Part shown: positions 11,201-18,802 of the stretch, one piece after another | How the letters are laid out: each line of letters starts with the position of its first letter | How positions within the stretch are numbered: position 1 is the first letter of the stretch | Source: Saccharicrinis sp. | GTDB taxonomy: Bacteria; Bacteroidota; Bacteroidia; Bacteroidales; Marinilabiliaceae | Direction: 5' to 3' | Assembly: GCA_024635555.1 (NCBI GenBank) | Contig: JAGXIO010000163.1 | Coordinates: 1-37,641, forward strand | Length of the DNA stretch: 37,641 nt | The notes under the pieces: model-generated | What the model was told of the DNA's origin: nothing | Seen by the model: the letters and a program-made list of their open reading frames with translations, nothing else | Database searches by the model: none | Position numbers and translations under genes: made by a program

Positions 11201-11404
11201 AAACATGTGTTAACTAAGGTTAAGGTCAATAAATTAAGGATTTATGCAAGAGTGGATAATCCATTTATGATTACGAGATATAGTTGGTTTGACCCTGAAG
11301 TAAGTACCGGATGGGGTACTGCAGCTAAAGTTGGACCTGGTGTTGATATAGGAACATATCCAAGGGCAATGACTTTTACTTTGGGAGCAGCCATTAATTT
11401 CTAA
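8300..11404 (+). CDS. susC: SusC-like TonB-dependent outer-membrane transporter
   Basis: Outer-membrane barrel that imports oligosaccharides with its SusD lid, powered by TonB-ExbBD. 1034 residues, a normal SusC length. Seen: N-terminal membrane signal (~1-32, ending FAQ); carboxypeptidase-regulatory-like domain (~35-110, VTGKVFDKENGEPIPGVSI); SusC signature and TonB-box region LEEVVVVGYGTMKKRDLTGA; plug with GVQVTQADNGPGSGVKVLIR and PLYVIDGFPI; a long beta-barrel with alternating aromatic strands; C-terminal phenylalanine (AAINF) typical of BAM substrates. It heads an operon with susD 16 bp downstream. The specific glycan cannot be read from the sequence. SusC is used here as the family name. 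Confidence 0.97.
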   Translation: MKEKLKRRGTLIFLLKFLAIFLWCFLPINAFAQEREVTGKVFDKENGEPIPGVSIVIEGTSNGTITNVDGEYSIKVNSADAKLTFSFIGYENQTIAVGSQNLITVNLGSDITDLEEVVVVGYGTMKKRDLTGAVATVKGSSMEKGSPITMQSALAGRVAGVQVTQADNGPGSGVKVLIRGGSTLTGGNQPLYVIDGFPILPDDDDPSQNPLSDLNPSDIESMEILKDASSTAIYGAEGANGVIIITTKLGKAGKPSIDVNYSYGLSEMINVPDILTPDEYLDWQIEKGPISKFYDPNTYSNAWQVIKNSGQKGNVWIDRITRQAQTHNADISFSGGADGMKYRLSGSYLGQEGVLLNSDFNRFNLNANLEQKVGKRIRIGATLNYSMTETNGMVNSWDESTVIKTAFQLNPFMPEDYRIDKFDDTNETYTWNNENVLTHMDEVDKSSGNERMIGNMFFEYNIAKGLNFYTSYGINSYSDNNDEFYPFSVQRGYAVRGFANFRNRKMYNTAYQARLNFNKSIKKHSFNITTVFETKTAEMTDTKFGVEGFEDEDRGIYDLSSALTAYSPTNIYHDESMMSYLGRLGYNFNGKYLLTASIRADGSSKFGENNKWGYFPSAGVGWLASEEGFIKRLKTFDLLKIRLAYGITGNNQIPKYQSRAMLSTEKYVFNDAVYAGMVPARVANPDLKWETTKQYNLGVDLGFFKNRLLITGEAYYKETNDLLLDEQIPLTSGFETALKNIGSISNRGFELAINTVNIDNSQFKWSSAFTFSFNRSEVLDLGEKNEMYFSRNFHHRIRDEVIVRVGEPIGKFYGYIEDEVLNSENEIANSPEMTLLENKVGQVKVKDVNGDGVVNTADKVMIANTTPDFIGGLNNEFNYKNFDLSFFLRWSYGNDIINGNITYLDRAGVGNWNTLQGYADNTYSPLNPQGTVHGFVTDTYGNLMRNSYVEDGSFLKCDYITLGYALPKHVLTKVKVNKLRIYARVDNPFMITRYSWFDPEVSTGWGTAAKVGPGVDIGTYPRAMTFTLGAAINF

Positions 11405-11420
11405 TTTTAAACTTTTAAAA

Positions 11421-13046
11421 ATGCAAAATATAAAATATTTATTCATACTTCTGGCATTTACTACTCTGTTAAGTTCATGTCAAGATTTTTTAGATGAAGT
11501 GCCAAAATCTGAGGCTTCACCAGAAAATTATTATAAAACCGCTGAGCATGCCGAGGCTGCTGTAGTTGGTGCATATAATGCCCTCCAGCGTAATGGTCTT
11601 TATGGACAGGTGCAACAGTATATGACAACTGATATTATACGCTTAGCTCCATTTAATACACAAGGTGGGATTGGAACATATTCTTTTACTGCTGAAAATG
11701 CACAAGTAGTACTTACTTTATGGAAAGACCATTTTAAAGGAATTAATGAAGCCAATGCTGCGATTACTCATATTCCAAATATTGAAATGGATGAAGACAG
11801 AAAAAAAACGCTGGTAGCCGAAGCACGTTTCTTAAGAGCTTTACAATATTTTAACCTGGTGCGTTATTTTGGAGATGTGCCTTTTTTGGAAACAGAAACT
11901 AATTCACTGGAAAATCTGGAAGTGGCCAGAGACCCGGTTGGTACGGTATACAATAAAATAATTGCCGACTTAGAATTTGGTATTGAACATCTTGATGTAA
12001 AAGGTGAGGCAGTTCCGGGAAGGGCAACTGTAGATGCTGCAAAAACATTATTGGCTAAGGTTTACCTGACTCGAGGAAGCATGACAAAACGTGATGGCTT
12101 AGGTGATGGGGTAGCTGATTTTCAATTGGCTGCTAATTTCGCAGGGGAAGTAATATCAGATGGCAAATATCAATTATGTGATTATTTTCCGGATGCCTTT
12201 ATTGCGGCAAAAAAAAATAACAATGAAATTATTTTTGACGTTCAGTTTAAAGGTGGTGGAAAAAATGAAGGAAATTACATTGGAATGCACATGGGTTTAC
12301 AAGGGCCTCCGGCATCTGGAGGAAGTTGGGGTAATGTTACTTCAACTGAGTATTTCCACACTATATATGAACCTACTGATATGGTTAGACAGGAATGGAC
12401 TTCAAGCCATGTTCGTGTAATGAGTAATGGTACCTTAAAAACAGATTACCCGGAGACACACTGGGAAGTTTGGAAAATAGGAAAGTTTAGACGTTATCCA
12501 ATACGTAGTGCCGATTTTAATTATACCGATTACGATATTCATTGGCCTGTTTTTAGGTATGCAGAAGTATTCTTAATATATGCCGAAGCCTTAAACGAAG
12601 TAAATAATGGGCCAAACGATGATGTGTTTACTGCACTTAATGAGCTAAGAAAAAGAGCGCGTAATGTAAATGGAGATGGTACCAGAGAATACCTTCACAA
12701 AGATGTTTTGCCAAGGAATCTAACGTATGATAACAATATCCTTCCGGATATCACACTGGCCGATTATCCTGATTATGAATCTATGAAGGAGTACATTATG
12801 TTTGAGCGCGCCCGGGAACTGGGAGGTGAATGCAAAAGATGGTTTGATTTAGTTAGATGGGGTAAGCTGGTTGAGAACATTAAATTTTTAGTGGATTATA
12901 TTCCAGCCGGTAGAACAGTGCCCGAAAGAAATAATTGGTCAACAACAGCCAATAATGTTTCTGATTATCATATGTTATTGCCTATTCCAAGTTCTGAAAT
13001 GCAAGCAAATCCTTCCTTGGTTCAGAATCCAGGATATGAATTTTAG
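11421..13046 (+). CDS. susD: SusD/RagB-family glycan-binding lipoprotein
   Basis: Surface lipoprotein that caps the SusC barrel and binds the incoming glycan. 541 residues. The lipobox LLSSC puts the lipidated Cys at residue 20, followed by QDFLDEVPKSEASPENYY, the usual start of mature SusD proteins. Helical TPR-like segments (EARFLRALQYFNLVRYFGDVP) and the C-terminal RagB/SusD region (FERARELGGECKRWFDLVRW, LLPIPSSEMQANPSLVQNPGY) are clear. Its position right after susC confirms the pair. Confidence 0.97.
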   Translation: MQNIKYLFILLAFTTLLSSCQDFLDEVPKSEASPENYYKTAEHAEAAVVGAYNALQRNGLYGQVQQYMTTDIIRLAPFNTQGGIGTYSFTAENAQVVLTLWKDHFKGINEANAAITHIPNIEMDEDRKKTLVAEARFLRALQYFNLVRYFGDVPFLETETNSLENLEVARDPVGTVYNKIIADLEFGIEHLDVKGEAVPGRATVDAAKTLLAKVYLTRGSMTKRDGLGDGVADFQLAANFAGEVISDGKYQLCDYFPDAFIAAKKNNNEIIFDVQFKGGGKNEGNYIGMHMGLQGPPASGGSWGNVTSTEYFHTIYEPTDMVRQEWTSSHVRVMSNGTLKTDYPETHWEVWKIGKFRRYPIRSADFNYTDYDIHWPVFRYAEVFLIYAEALNEVNNGPNDDVFTALNELRKRARNVNGDGTREYLHKDVLPRNLTYDNNILPDITLADYPDYESMKEYIMFERARELGGECKRWFDLVRWGKLVENIKFLVDYIPAGRTVPERNNWSTTANNVSDYHMLLPIPSSEMQANPSLVQNPGYEF

Positions 13047-13069
13047 TAATAATTAAAACGAATAGAATA

Positions 13070-13798
13070 ATGATAAATAATATAAAATATTTCACAATAC
13101 TCTTTGTGCTATTAACTCTTTTGAGTTGTAGAAAAGATATTGAGAGTCCGGAAATTAGCTTTACTGCCGATAAAGTAAACTTACAAGTTGGAGAGACCGT
13201 AACTTTTAATATAAGTGGTGACGCTGAAACTTTTGCCATCTTTACTGGCGATAATACGCATGAATTTTCAAAAAGTCATCTGGCGGTTACAGCGGGGGTA
13301 GATGTGGATCAGGAAGAAGTGGTGCTAACTGCTGATAGTTTGGTTAGTTTAACACCAGGGTTAACTGCAAAGGTTTATAATTACAATGATAGTTTGGTGG
13401 GAGGTACTCCTCTTAGTGTTGAAACTATCCTGGGAAATTTAGAAACCCTGGTAGATAAAAAATACACGAATAAAGAAACAGCAGCTTATGAGATTTATCT
13501 TTTTATGGAAGATCTTGGAAGTGCGGAGGCTAGGGATATGGTTAACCTGTATTATGAAAATCACAGTGTTCTTTTGGCTCCAGAAGGAGGTTTTTCTATT
13601 GGAGTAGCAATTAACAGAGATGAAAAGAGCTTTGAGTATGCGTATAATGAACCGGGTACTTATACTGTTACCCTAATTGCAACTAACGCCAGCTACAAAA
13701 AATATTCAGGTTCCGGTTATCAGGATGACAGAACGTCTTCTGGAAGTGAATATGATTTAAATCGCACAATTAAGGAGATAAGCATTACTGTACAATAG
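13070..13798 (+). CDS. PUL lipoprotein in the SusE position, possibly DUF5017-like glycan binder
   Basis: 242-residue lipoprotein. Signal peptide with LLTLLSC (lipid Cys20), followed by a PKD/Ig-like beta domain (SFTADKVNLQVGETVTFNIS, then FAIFTGDNTHEFSKS). The second half has tryptophan-free beta strands ending in PGTYTVTLIATNAS, again PKD-like. The overall arrangement resembles DUF5017-type lipoproteins that follow SusD in many PULs and are presumed surface glycan-binding proteins; this assignment is by resemblance. It is third in the susC-susD operon (23-bp gap) and is followed by a strong terminator, so it ends the transport operon. Confidence 0.7.
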   Translation: MINNIKYFTILFVLLTLLSCRKDIESPEISFTADKVNLQVGETVTFNISGDAETFAIFTGDNTHEFSKSHLAVTAGVDVDQEEVVLTADSLVSLTPGLTAKVYNYNDSLVGGTPLSVETILGNLETLVDKKYTNKETAAYEIYLFMEDLGSAEARDMVNLYYENHSVLLAPEGGFSIGVAINRDEKSFEYAYNEPGTYTVTLIATNASYKKYSGSGYQDDRTSSGSEYDLNRTIKEISITVQ

Positions 13799-13830
13799 TC
13801 GAGTATACTTATCCATAAAAGTTTTTCCAT

Positions 13831-13876
13831 AACTCCCTGCCTAGCAATAGCTAACTGGGCAGGGAGTTCTTTATCT
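13831..13876 (+). terminator. Terminator of the susCD operon
   Basis: AACTCCCTGCC (13831-13841) pairs perfectly with GGCAGGGAGTT (13858-13868), an 11-bp GC-rich stem, followed by CTTTATCT. It separates susC-susD-lipoprotein from the glycosidase genes. Read-through is possible because the T-tract is short. Confidence 0.75.
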
Positions 13877-13889
13877 ATTAATTTTTAGT

Positions 13890-15506
13890 ATGAAATATAT
13901 AATAGTTTGTATATCTGTACTCCTATGGAGTGTAGTATCTTTTTCACAAGGGAAAGATTCGATTGAGATAGCTATTGATAATGAGGAATATTGGTGGGGT
14001 GGATTGAGTTCCCTAGGTCACCAAACTCCTTATGATCAAAATTCCGATTTTACCCTGAATTTATTAGGTGATAATAAAGGTAATCAGGCTCAACCTCTTT
14101 TGTTATCGAGTAAAGGTAGATACATATGGTGTGAAAGCCCAATTGAATACGGTATTTCCAATGGAACACTAACCGTTTCAACTCAAGATGGTAAAATTCA
14201 TTTTGGTAATGCAGGAAATAATTTGCAGTCAGCATACAAATATGCCAGTGAAAATTTTTTTCCCTCTAATGGCATAATACCAGATGAATTATTGTTTACA
14301 AATCCTCAATATAATACCTGGATAGAACTGTTATATGACCAAAATGAGGAGGATATTCTTACCTATGCCCAAAGCATAATTGATAACGGTTATCCCCCAG
14401 GAGTTTTAATGATTGACGATAACTGGCAGGAAGATTATGGTGTCTGGGAATTTTCTGCACGTAGATTCAATGATCCTAAAGGGATGATAAAAAAGCTGCA
14501 CGATATGGGATTTAAGGTGATGATGTGGACGTGTCCCTTCGTTAGTGCTGACTCTGAAGTGTTTCGAAAATTGGCAGCAGATGGATTGTTATTACTCGAT
14601 GCTGAAAGAACACAGGAAATCTTATGGGCTAATACCCGGAATAAAGCTGCGATCATAAGGTGGTGGAATGGAGCTAGTGCATGTTTAGATTTGAGTAACC
14701 CTAGAGCTCAGGAATGGTTCAAGGAAAGATTAGATTATTTAGTAAATGAATATGGTGTGGATGGTTTTAAGTTTGATGCCGGTGATGCTCCATTTTATAA
14801 AGACGGACTGGTCTCTTTTAATGAATCATCACCCAATGACCACACACAATATTTTGCTGAATTAGGTTTGCATTATCCATTAAATGAATACAGAGCATCA
14901 TGGAAAATGGCGGGTTTGCCATTAGCCCAGCGCTTAAGAGACAAGGGACACCGATGGGAAGACCTTGAAAAATTAATTCCTGATCAAATGTCACAAAGTG
15001 TTATGGGCTACGCTTATACTTGTCCTGATATGATTGGTGGTGGAGAATATCAGTCCTTTTTAAATTCTTCTGTAATTGATGAGGAATTGATTGTGCGTTC
15101 TGCTCAGGTACATGCCTTAATGCCAATGATGCAGTTTTCCGTTGCACCTTGGCGGGTGTTATCTAAGGATAATGAAAGGATTTGTCTTGAAATGGCTCAA
15201 CTGCATCAACAATTTGGAACTCATATATTGAAGTTGGCTAAGATCGCTTCAAATACCGGTGAACCTATTGTTAAGCCTATGGAGTTGGCTTTTCCTGAAA
15301 ATGGCTACGAAACCATTAAAGACCAGTTTGTATTGGGGAACGATATCATTGTAACGCCTGTGGTTAAAAAAGGGGCACGCTCCAGAAAAGTAGTTTTGCC
15401 CAAGGGAAGATGGATTGATGAAAATGGAAAAAAATACAAAGGTGGTAGAGTCATTGAAATAGAGGTTCCATTGGAACGGCTGCCGTATTTTAAAATGATT
15501 CAATAA
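13890..15506 (+). CDS. GH31 glycosidase, probable alpha-galactosidase type
   Basis: Retaining alpha-glycosidase of family GH31. 538 residues with a signal peptide (~1-20, ending FSQG), so periplasmic or exported. Motifs: LMIDDNWQEDYGVWEFS and RFNDPKGMIKKLHDMGFKVM with WTCPFV at the start of the barrel; VDGFKFDAGD with likely nucleophile D296; RWEDL with D358 at the position expected for the acid/base; PDMIGGG (D380), the equivalent of the family DIGGF motif. The GVWEFSARRF...KVMMWTCPFV pattern resembles the MYORG/PsGal31A group, which includes alpha-galactosidases, more than classic alpha-glucosidases; that subgroup call is by eye. It starts 14 bp after the operon terminator and is 25 bp upstream of a GH27 alpha-galactosidase-type enzyme, supporting an alpha-galactoside substrate. 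Confidence 0.88.
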   Translation: MKYIIVCISVLLWSVVSFSQGKDSIEIAIDNEEYWWGGLSSLGHQTPYDQNSDFTLNLLGDNKGNQAQPLLLSSKGRYIWCESPIEYGISNGTLTVSTQDGKIHFGNAGNNLQSAYKYASENFFPSNGIIPDELLFTNPQYNTWIELLYDQNEEDILTYAQSIIDNGYPPGVLMIDDNWQEDYGVWEFSARRFNDPKGMIKKLHDMGFKVMMWTCPFVSADSEVFRKLAADGLLLLDAERTQEILWANTRNKAAIIRWWNGASACLDLSNPRAQEWFKERLDYLVNEYGVDGFKFDAGDAPFYKDGLVSFNESSPNDHTQYFAELGLHYPLNEYRASWKMAGLPLAQRLRDKGHRWEDLEKLIPDQMSQSVMGYAYTCPDMIGGGEYQSFLNSSVIDEELIVRSAQVHALMPMMQFSVAPWRVLSKDNERICLEMAQLHQQFGTHILKLAKIASNTGEPIVKPMELAFPENGYETIKDQFVLGNDIIVTPVVKKGARSRKVVLPKGRWIDENGKKYKGGRVIEIEVPLERLPYFKMIQ

Positions 15507-15531
15507 ACTTTACCGGAGATACCTAAATAAT

Positions 15532-16986
15532 ATGAAGATAAAGAATGTTAGTATAATTTTAATGTCTGCATTGCTCAGTGGTGCTTTAGGTGTAAGTTGT
15601 TTGTCAAAGAGCACCAAAACACAGGATGCAGAGCAAGAGCCTGTTAAATTAGTACAAACACCTCCAATGGGGTGGAATAGTTTTGATAGCTATGGAGTTT
15701 ATTTGCATGAGGAAGTAGCAATGGAAAACCTTGAGGCTTTTGCAGAAAAGCTTAAACCTCATGGATATGAATACTTCGTTATTGATGCAGGGTGGTTTGG
15801 TGAATTCAAATTAAAGGAAGGAACTTTATATCCGGCTGAGAAACACGCAGTAAAATTAAATTTTAATGAATACGGTTTACTTCAACCTTCAAAAACGTAT
15901 TTTCCTAATGGATTACAACCCATTATTGATCGTTGCCATGAGTTAGGCCTAAAGTTTGGTATTCACTTGATGAGAGGAATTCCAAGAGCTGCCGTTGAAG
16001 CAAATACAAAAGTGAAAGGCACAAAGTATTTCGCTAGCGATATTGCTGATACTAAATCTATTTGTTTATGGAACGATCAAAATTATGGCATAGATATGTC
16101 AAAGCCGGGGGCTCAGGAATTTTATATTTCTCTGGTTAATCAAATGGCAGACTGGGGTGTTGATTTCTTGAAATATGATGATCTGGTGCCTTTCCCTGAT
16201 GAAGTTGAAGGTATTGCAAATGCGATTGAGCAGTGCGGAAGACCAATTGTTTACAGCCTTAGTCCCGGAGGAGATGTTGACGTGAATGCCATAAAATCCT
16301 TTAAACGGGCTAATATGCTGCGCGTAACACATGATATTTGGGATGAGCAAATAGGAATAGACCAATGTTTTTCAGCATGGCGCAAATGGCAAGGTAAAGA
16401 AGAGCCGGGATTTTGGATCGATATGGATATGATACCATTCGGGCAGCTTCAGCTCATGTCTCCTAAGCCTGAGGGGATTAATGGTGATGAGACAAAAGAA
16501 CAAATAGCAAAGAAAATTAAATCAGGTGAGTTAAGTAATATTGAACTATTGGCCGGTAAAGGTTGGACCCGCCAAAGCGAATTCACCAGAGATCAGATGT
16601 ACACTTTTATAACACTAAGAGCTTTATCTGCATCACCATTAATGATGGGAGGAGACTTACCTAGTCTGGATGACTTTTCATTGGAGTTGATCACCAATAA
16701 AGATGTACTAGAGTGTAACCAAAATGGAATCATGGGTACTTTGGTTTATGAAAAAGATGGTATTGAAATATGGAATACACCTAAAAAGGATGGTAATGGT
16801 GGTTGGGTCGGGATTTTTAACCGTACTGAATACTCACAATCACCTTCGCTTTCGCCGGCAGATTTAAAATTAAATGGCCCGAAGAAATACCTTATTAACG
16901 ATATTTGGGGGAATCGAGAGATTGAGGAATTTGATTTTATAATAAACTCTACTGGGGTGGTTTTTTTAAGATATTCTTCTAAATAA
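15532..16986 (+). CDS. GH27 glycosidase (alpha-galactosidase family)
   Basis: Retaining clan GH-D enzyme that removes terminal alpha-linked galactosyl-type residues. Some GH27 members instead act on GalNAc or beta-L-arabinopyranose, so specificity is not proven. 484 residues, lipoprotein signal with GVSC lipobox. Seen: TPPMGWNSFDSYG at the mature N-terminus, YEYFVIDAGWFGE, DFLKYDD with nucleophile D216, RVTHDIWDEQ with acid/base D268, and SASPLMMGGDLPSL near the end of the barrel, followed by a C-terminal beta domain. It follows the GH31 gene by 25 bp and is followed by a terminator, so the two form a short transcription unit. Confidence 0.92.
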   Translation: MKIKNVSIILMSALLSGALGVSCLSKSTKTQDAEQEPVKLVQTPPMGWNSFDSYGVYLHEEVAMENLEAFAEKLKPHGYEYFVIDAGWFGEFKLKEGTLYPAEKHAVKLNFNEYGLLQPSKTYFPNGLQPIIDRCHELGLKFGIHLMRGIPRAAVEANTKVKGTKYFASDIADTKSICLWNDQNYGIDMSKPGAQEFYISLVNQMADWGVDFLKYDDLVPFPDEVEGIANAIEQCGRPIVYSLSPGGDVDVNAIKSFKRANMLRVTHDIWDEQIGIDQCFSAWRKWQGKEEPGFWIDMDMIPFGQLQLMSPKPEGINGDETKEQIAKKIKSGELSNIELLAGKGWTRQSEFTRDQMYTFITLRALSASPLMMGGDLPSLDDFSLELITNKDVLECNQNGIMGTLVYEKDGIEIWNTPKKDGNGGWVGIFNRTEYSQSPSLSPADLKLNGPKKYLINDIWGNREIEEFDFIINSTGVVFLRYSSK

Positions 16987-16990
16987 AATT

Positions 16991-17033
16991 GCAGATGTGT
17001 TTTGCCTTGTGTAGGGCACATCTGCTCCTTTTT
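16991..17033 (+). terminator. Terminator after GH27
   Basis: GCAGATGTG (16991-16999) pairs with CACATCTGC (17017-17025), then TCCTTTTT. A standard stem with a T-tract just after the stop codon. Confidence 0.8.
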
Positions 17034-17065
17034 ATCCAAATATAATCAATTGATTATATTTGGAT
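17034..17065. repeat. Perfect 32-bp palindrome
   Basis: Each base from A17034 to T17065 pairs with its mirror (16+16, no loop). The half-site begins ATCCAAATATAATCAA. Each arm contains TATATTTG, a match to the Bacteroidota -7 consensus, one per strand (17055-17062 plus; 17037-17044 minus). It abuts the GH27 terminator and lies 66 bp upstream of the sulfatase start. It could be an operator, a cruciform, or a second bidirectional terminator (TTTT follows). Confidence 0.75.
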
Positions 17066-17131
17066 TTTGACATTTATACATCTGTATAAGGATTTTCAAT
17101 CTATCTAACTTAGGTTATTAAATATTACTTT

Positions 17132-18715
17132 ATGAATTCTCCAATTATTTATTTCTTACTGGTTTTAGGATTAATGGGTTGTAATCAGCCTACAGAGAAA
17201 AAAACTGCAAAACCCAATATTCTTTTTTGCATTATGGACGATGCTTCACCTCATATGAGTGCATATGGTTGTAAATGGAGCAACACACCTGCATTTGACA
17301 GATTAGCTGATCAAGGTATTCTTTTTACCAATGCATATACCCCTAACGCCAAATGTGCCCCATCCAGAGCTATCGTGATAACCGGACGTAATTCGTGGCA
17401 ATTGGAAGATGCAGCTAACCATGTAACTAATTTCCCTAAGAAGTTTAAAACTTTTCCTGAGGTTTTGCGTGAAAATGGGTATGTAACCGCTAAGACAGGT
17501 AAGGGCTGGGGACCTGGGGATCCAGGTGAAATTGATGGAAAACCCAGAGCTTTAATCGGTGATTCATATAACACTATTAAAACTAAACCCTGGGCCAATG
17601 GAATGAGCTCTGAAGACTACACTTCTAATTTTGATAAATTTTTGGATAATGTGAATGAAGGTGACCCTTGGTTTTTTTGGTTTGGAGCAAGGGAGCCTCA
17701 TCGTGAATATGAGTATGGCTCAGCTCATAGAGTAGCAGGGAAAAACGTTACTGATATTGACTCTGTTCCATCTTTTTGGCCAGATAATGAGGTGATTAGG
17801 AATGATATGCTTGATTATGCCCTGGAGATTGAATATGTAGATTCTCATTTGGGACGTATGATCAATAATCTTGAAAAAAGAGGTTTGTTGGAAAATACTA
17901 TTATTGTTGTTACTTCCGATCATGGTATGCCTTTCCCACGTTGTAAAGCACAGGAGTATGAATATTCCAACCATGTGCCACTAGCTATTATGTGGCCCCA
18001 AGGGATAAAGAATCCGGGAAGGATTGTAAATGATATGGTCAGTTTTATAGATTTTGCTCCTACGTTTCTGGAAGTAGCAGATATCAATTTCGAAGAGTCC
18101 GGCATGCACAGTTCTCCGGGTATTAGTTTAACAGATATTTTTGATTCTGAAAAAAGTGGACAAGTTAACCCGGAAAGAGATGTCGTTGTAATAGGGAAAG
18201 AACGACATGATTACAGTCGTCCAAAAAACCAGGGATATCCTATCCGAGGATTAGTATCCAACGATTATTTATATCTATACAACTATGATATATCACTTTG
18301 GCCTGCCGGAAACCCCGAAATAGGTTACCTTGATATTGATGGTTCGCCTACAAAAAGTGAAATATTAAGACTATTTCGCTCAGGAGAAGAGGATAAATAT
18401 TGGAAATGGTCGATGGGTAAAAGAGAAGCAAATGAAGAGCTTTATCAAATAAGCAAAGACAGGGATTGTATGTCCAACCTGGCAACGGCTCCTGAATTAA
18501 AAGATATAAAAGATGGAATGAAACAGAGGATGGAAGCTATCCTTAAGGAACAAAAAGATCCTCGTATGTTTGGGAATGGTGACATTTTTAATACCTATAA
18601 ATATTCAAACGAACAAGGCTGGAATTATTATGAGCGCTTTATGGCCGGGGAGTTCACTATCGAAAATACGGGTTGGGTAAACCCCGGTGATTGTGAAAAA
18701 GAGCCTTTGGATTAA
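17132..18715 (+). CDS. Sulfatase, S1 (formylglycine) family
   Basis: Hydrolyses a sulfate ester on a carbohydrate. 527 residues; lipobox LMGC (Cys17). Metal-binding DD at 36-37 (CIMDDASP) and the CAPSR maturation motif with C75 as the residue converted to formylglycine by an FGE/anSME enzyme encoded elsewhere. Further active-site signatures: GYVTAKTGKGWG, REPHREY, VVTSDHGMPFPRCK. The MWPQGIKNPGRIVNDMVSFI context resembles the SGSH-like branch (N-sulfoglucosamine sulfohydrolase relatives), but such enzymes in PULs act on many O-sulfates, so the linkage is not assigned. It stands alone between a terminator/palindrome and a downstream terminator, and is the last plus-strand gene of the PUL. Confidence 0.93.
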   Translation: MNSPIIYFLLVLGLMGCNQPTEKKTAKPNILFCIMDDASPHMSAYGCKWSNTPAFDRLADQGILFTNAYTPNAKCAPSRAIVITGRNSWQLEDAANHVTNFPKKFKTFPEVLRENGYVTAKTGKGWGPGDPGEIDGKPRALIGDSYNTIKTKPWANGMSSEDYTSNFDKFLDNVNEGDPWFFWFGAREPHREYEYGSAHRVAGKNVTDIDSVPSFWPDNEVIRNDMLDYALEIEYVDSHLGRMINNLEKRGLLENTIIVVTSDHGMPFPRCKAQEYEYSNHVPLAIMWPQGIKNPGRIVNDMVSFIDFAPTFLEVADINFEESGMHSSPGISLTDIFDSEKSGQVNPERDVVVIGKERHDYSRPKNQGYPIRGLVSNDYLYLYNYDISLWPAGNPEIGYLDIDGSPTKSEILRLFRSGEEDKYWKWSMGKREANEELYQISKDRDCMSNLATAPELKDIKDGMKQRMEAILKEQKDPRMFGNGDIFNTYKYSNEQGWNYYERFMAGEFTIENTGWVNPGDCEKEPLD

Positions 18716-18745
18716 AAAGCAGTAAGAAAAATATTTGAAATTATT

Positions 18746-18780
18746 AAAGGCTCCGATTAATGCGGAGCCTTTTTTGTTTT
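18746..18780. terminator. Terminator between convergent sulfatase and beta-helix genes
   Basis: AAAGGCTCCG (18746-18755) pairs with CGGAGCCTTT (18763-18772), with a 7-nt loop and TTTTTTGTTTT after it on the plus strand. A-rich sequence on the other side lets it also work for the convergent minus-strand gene. Confidence 0.88.
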
Positions 18781-18802
18781 AATTGTAATTCTTGTTTTTA
18801 AA

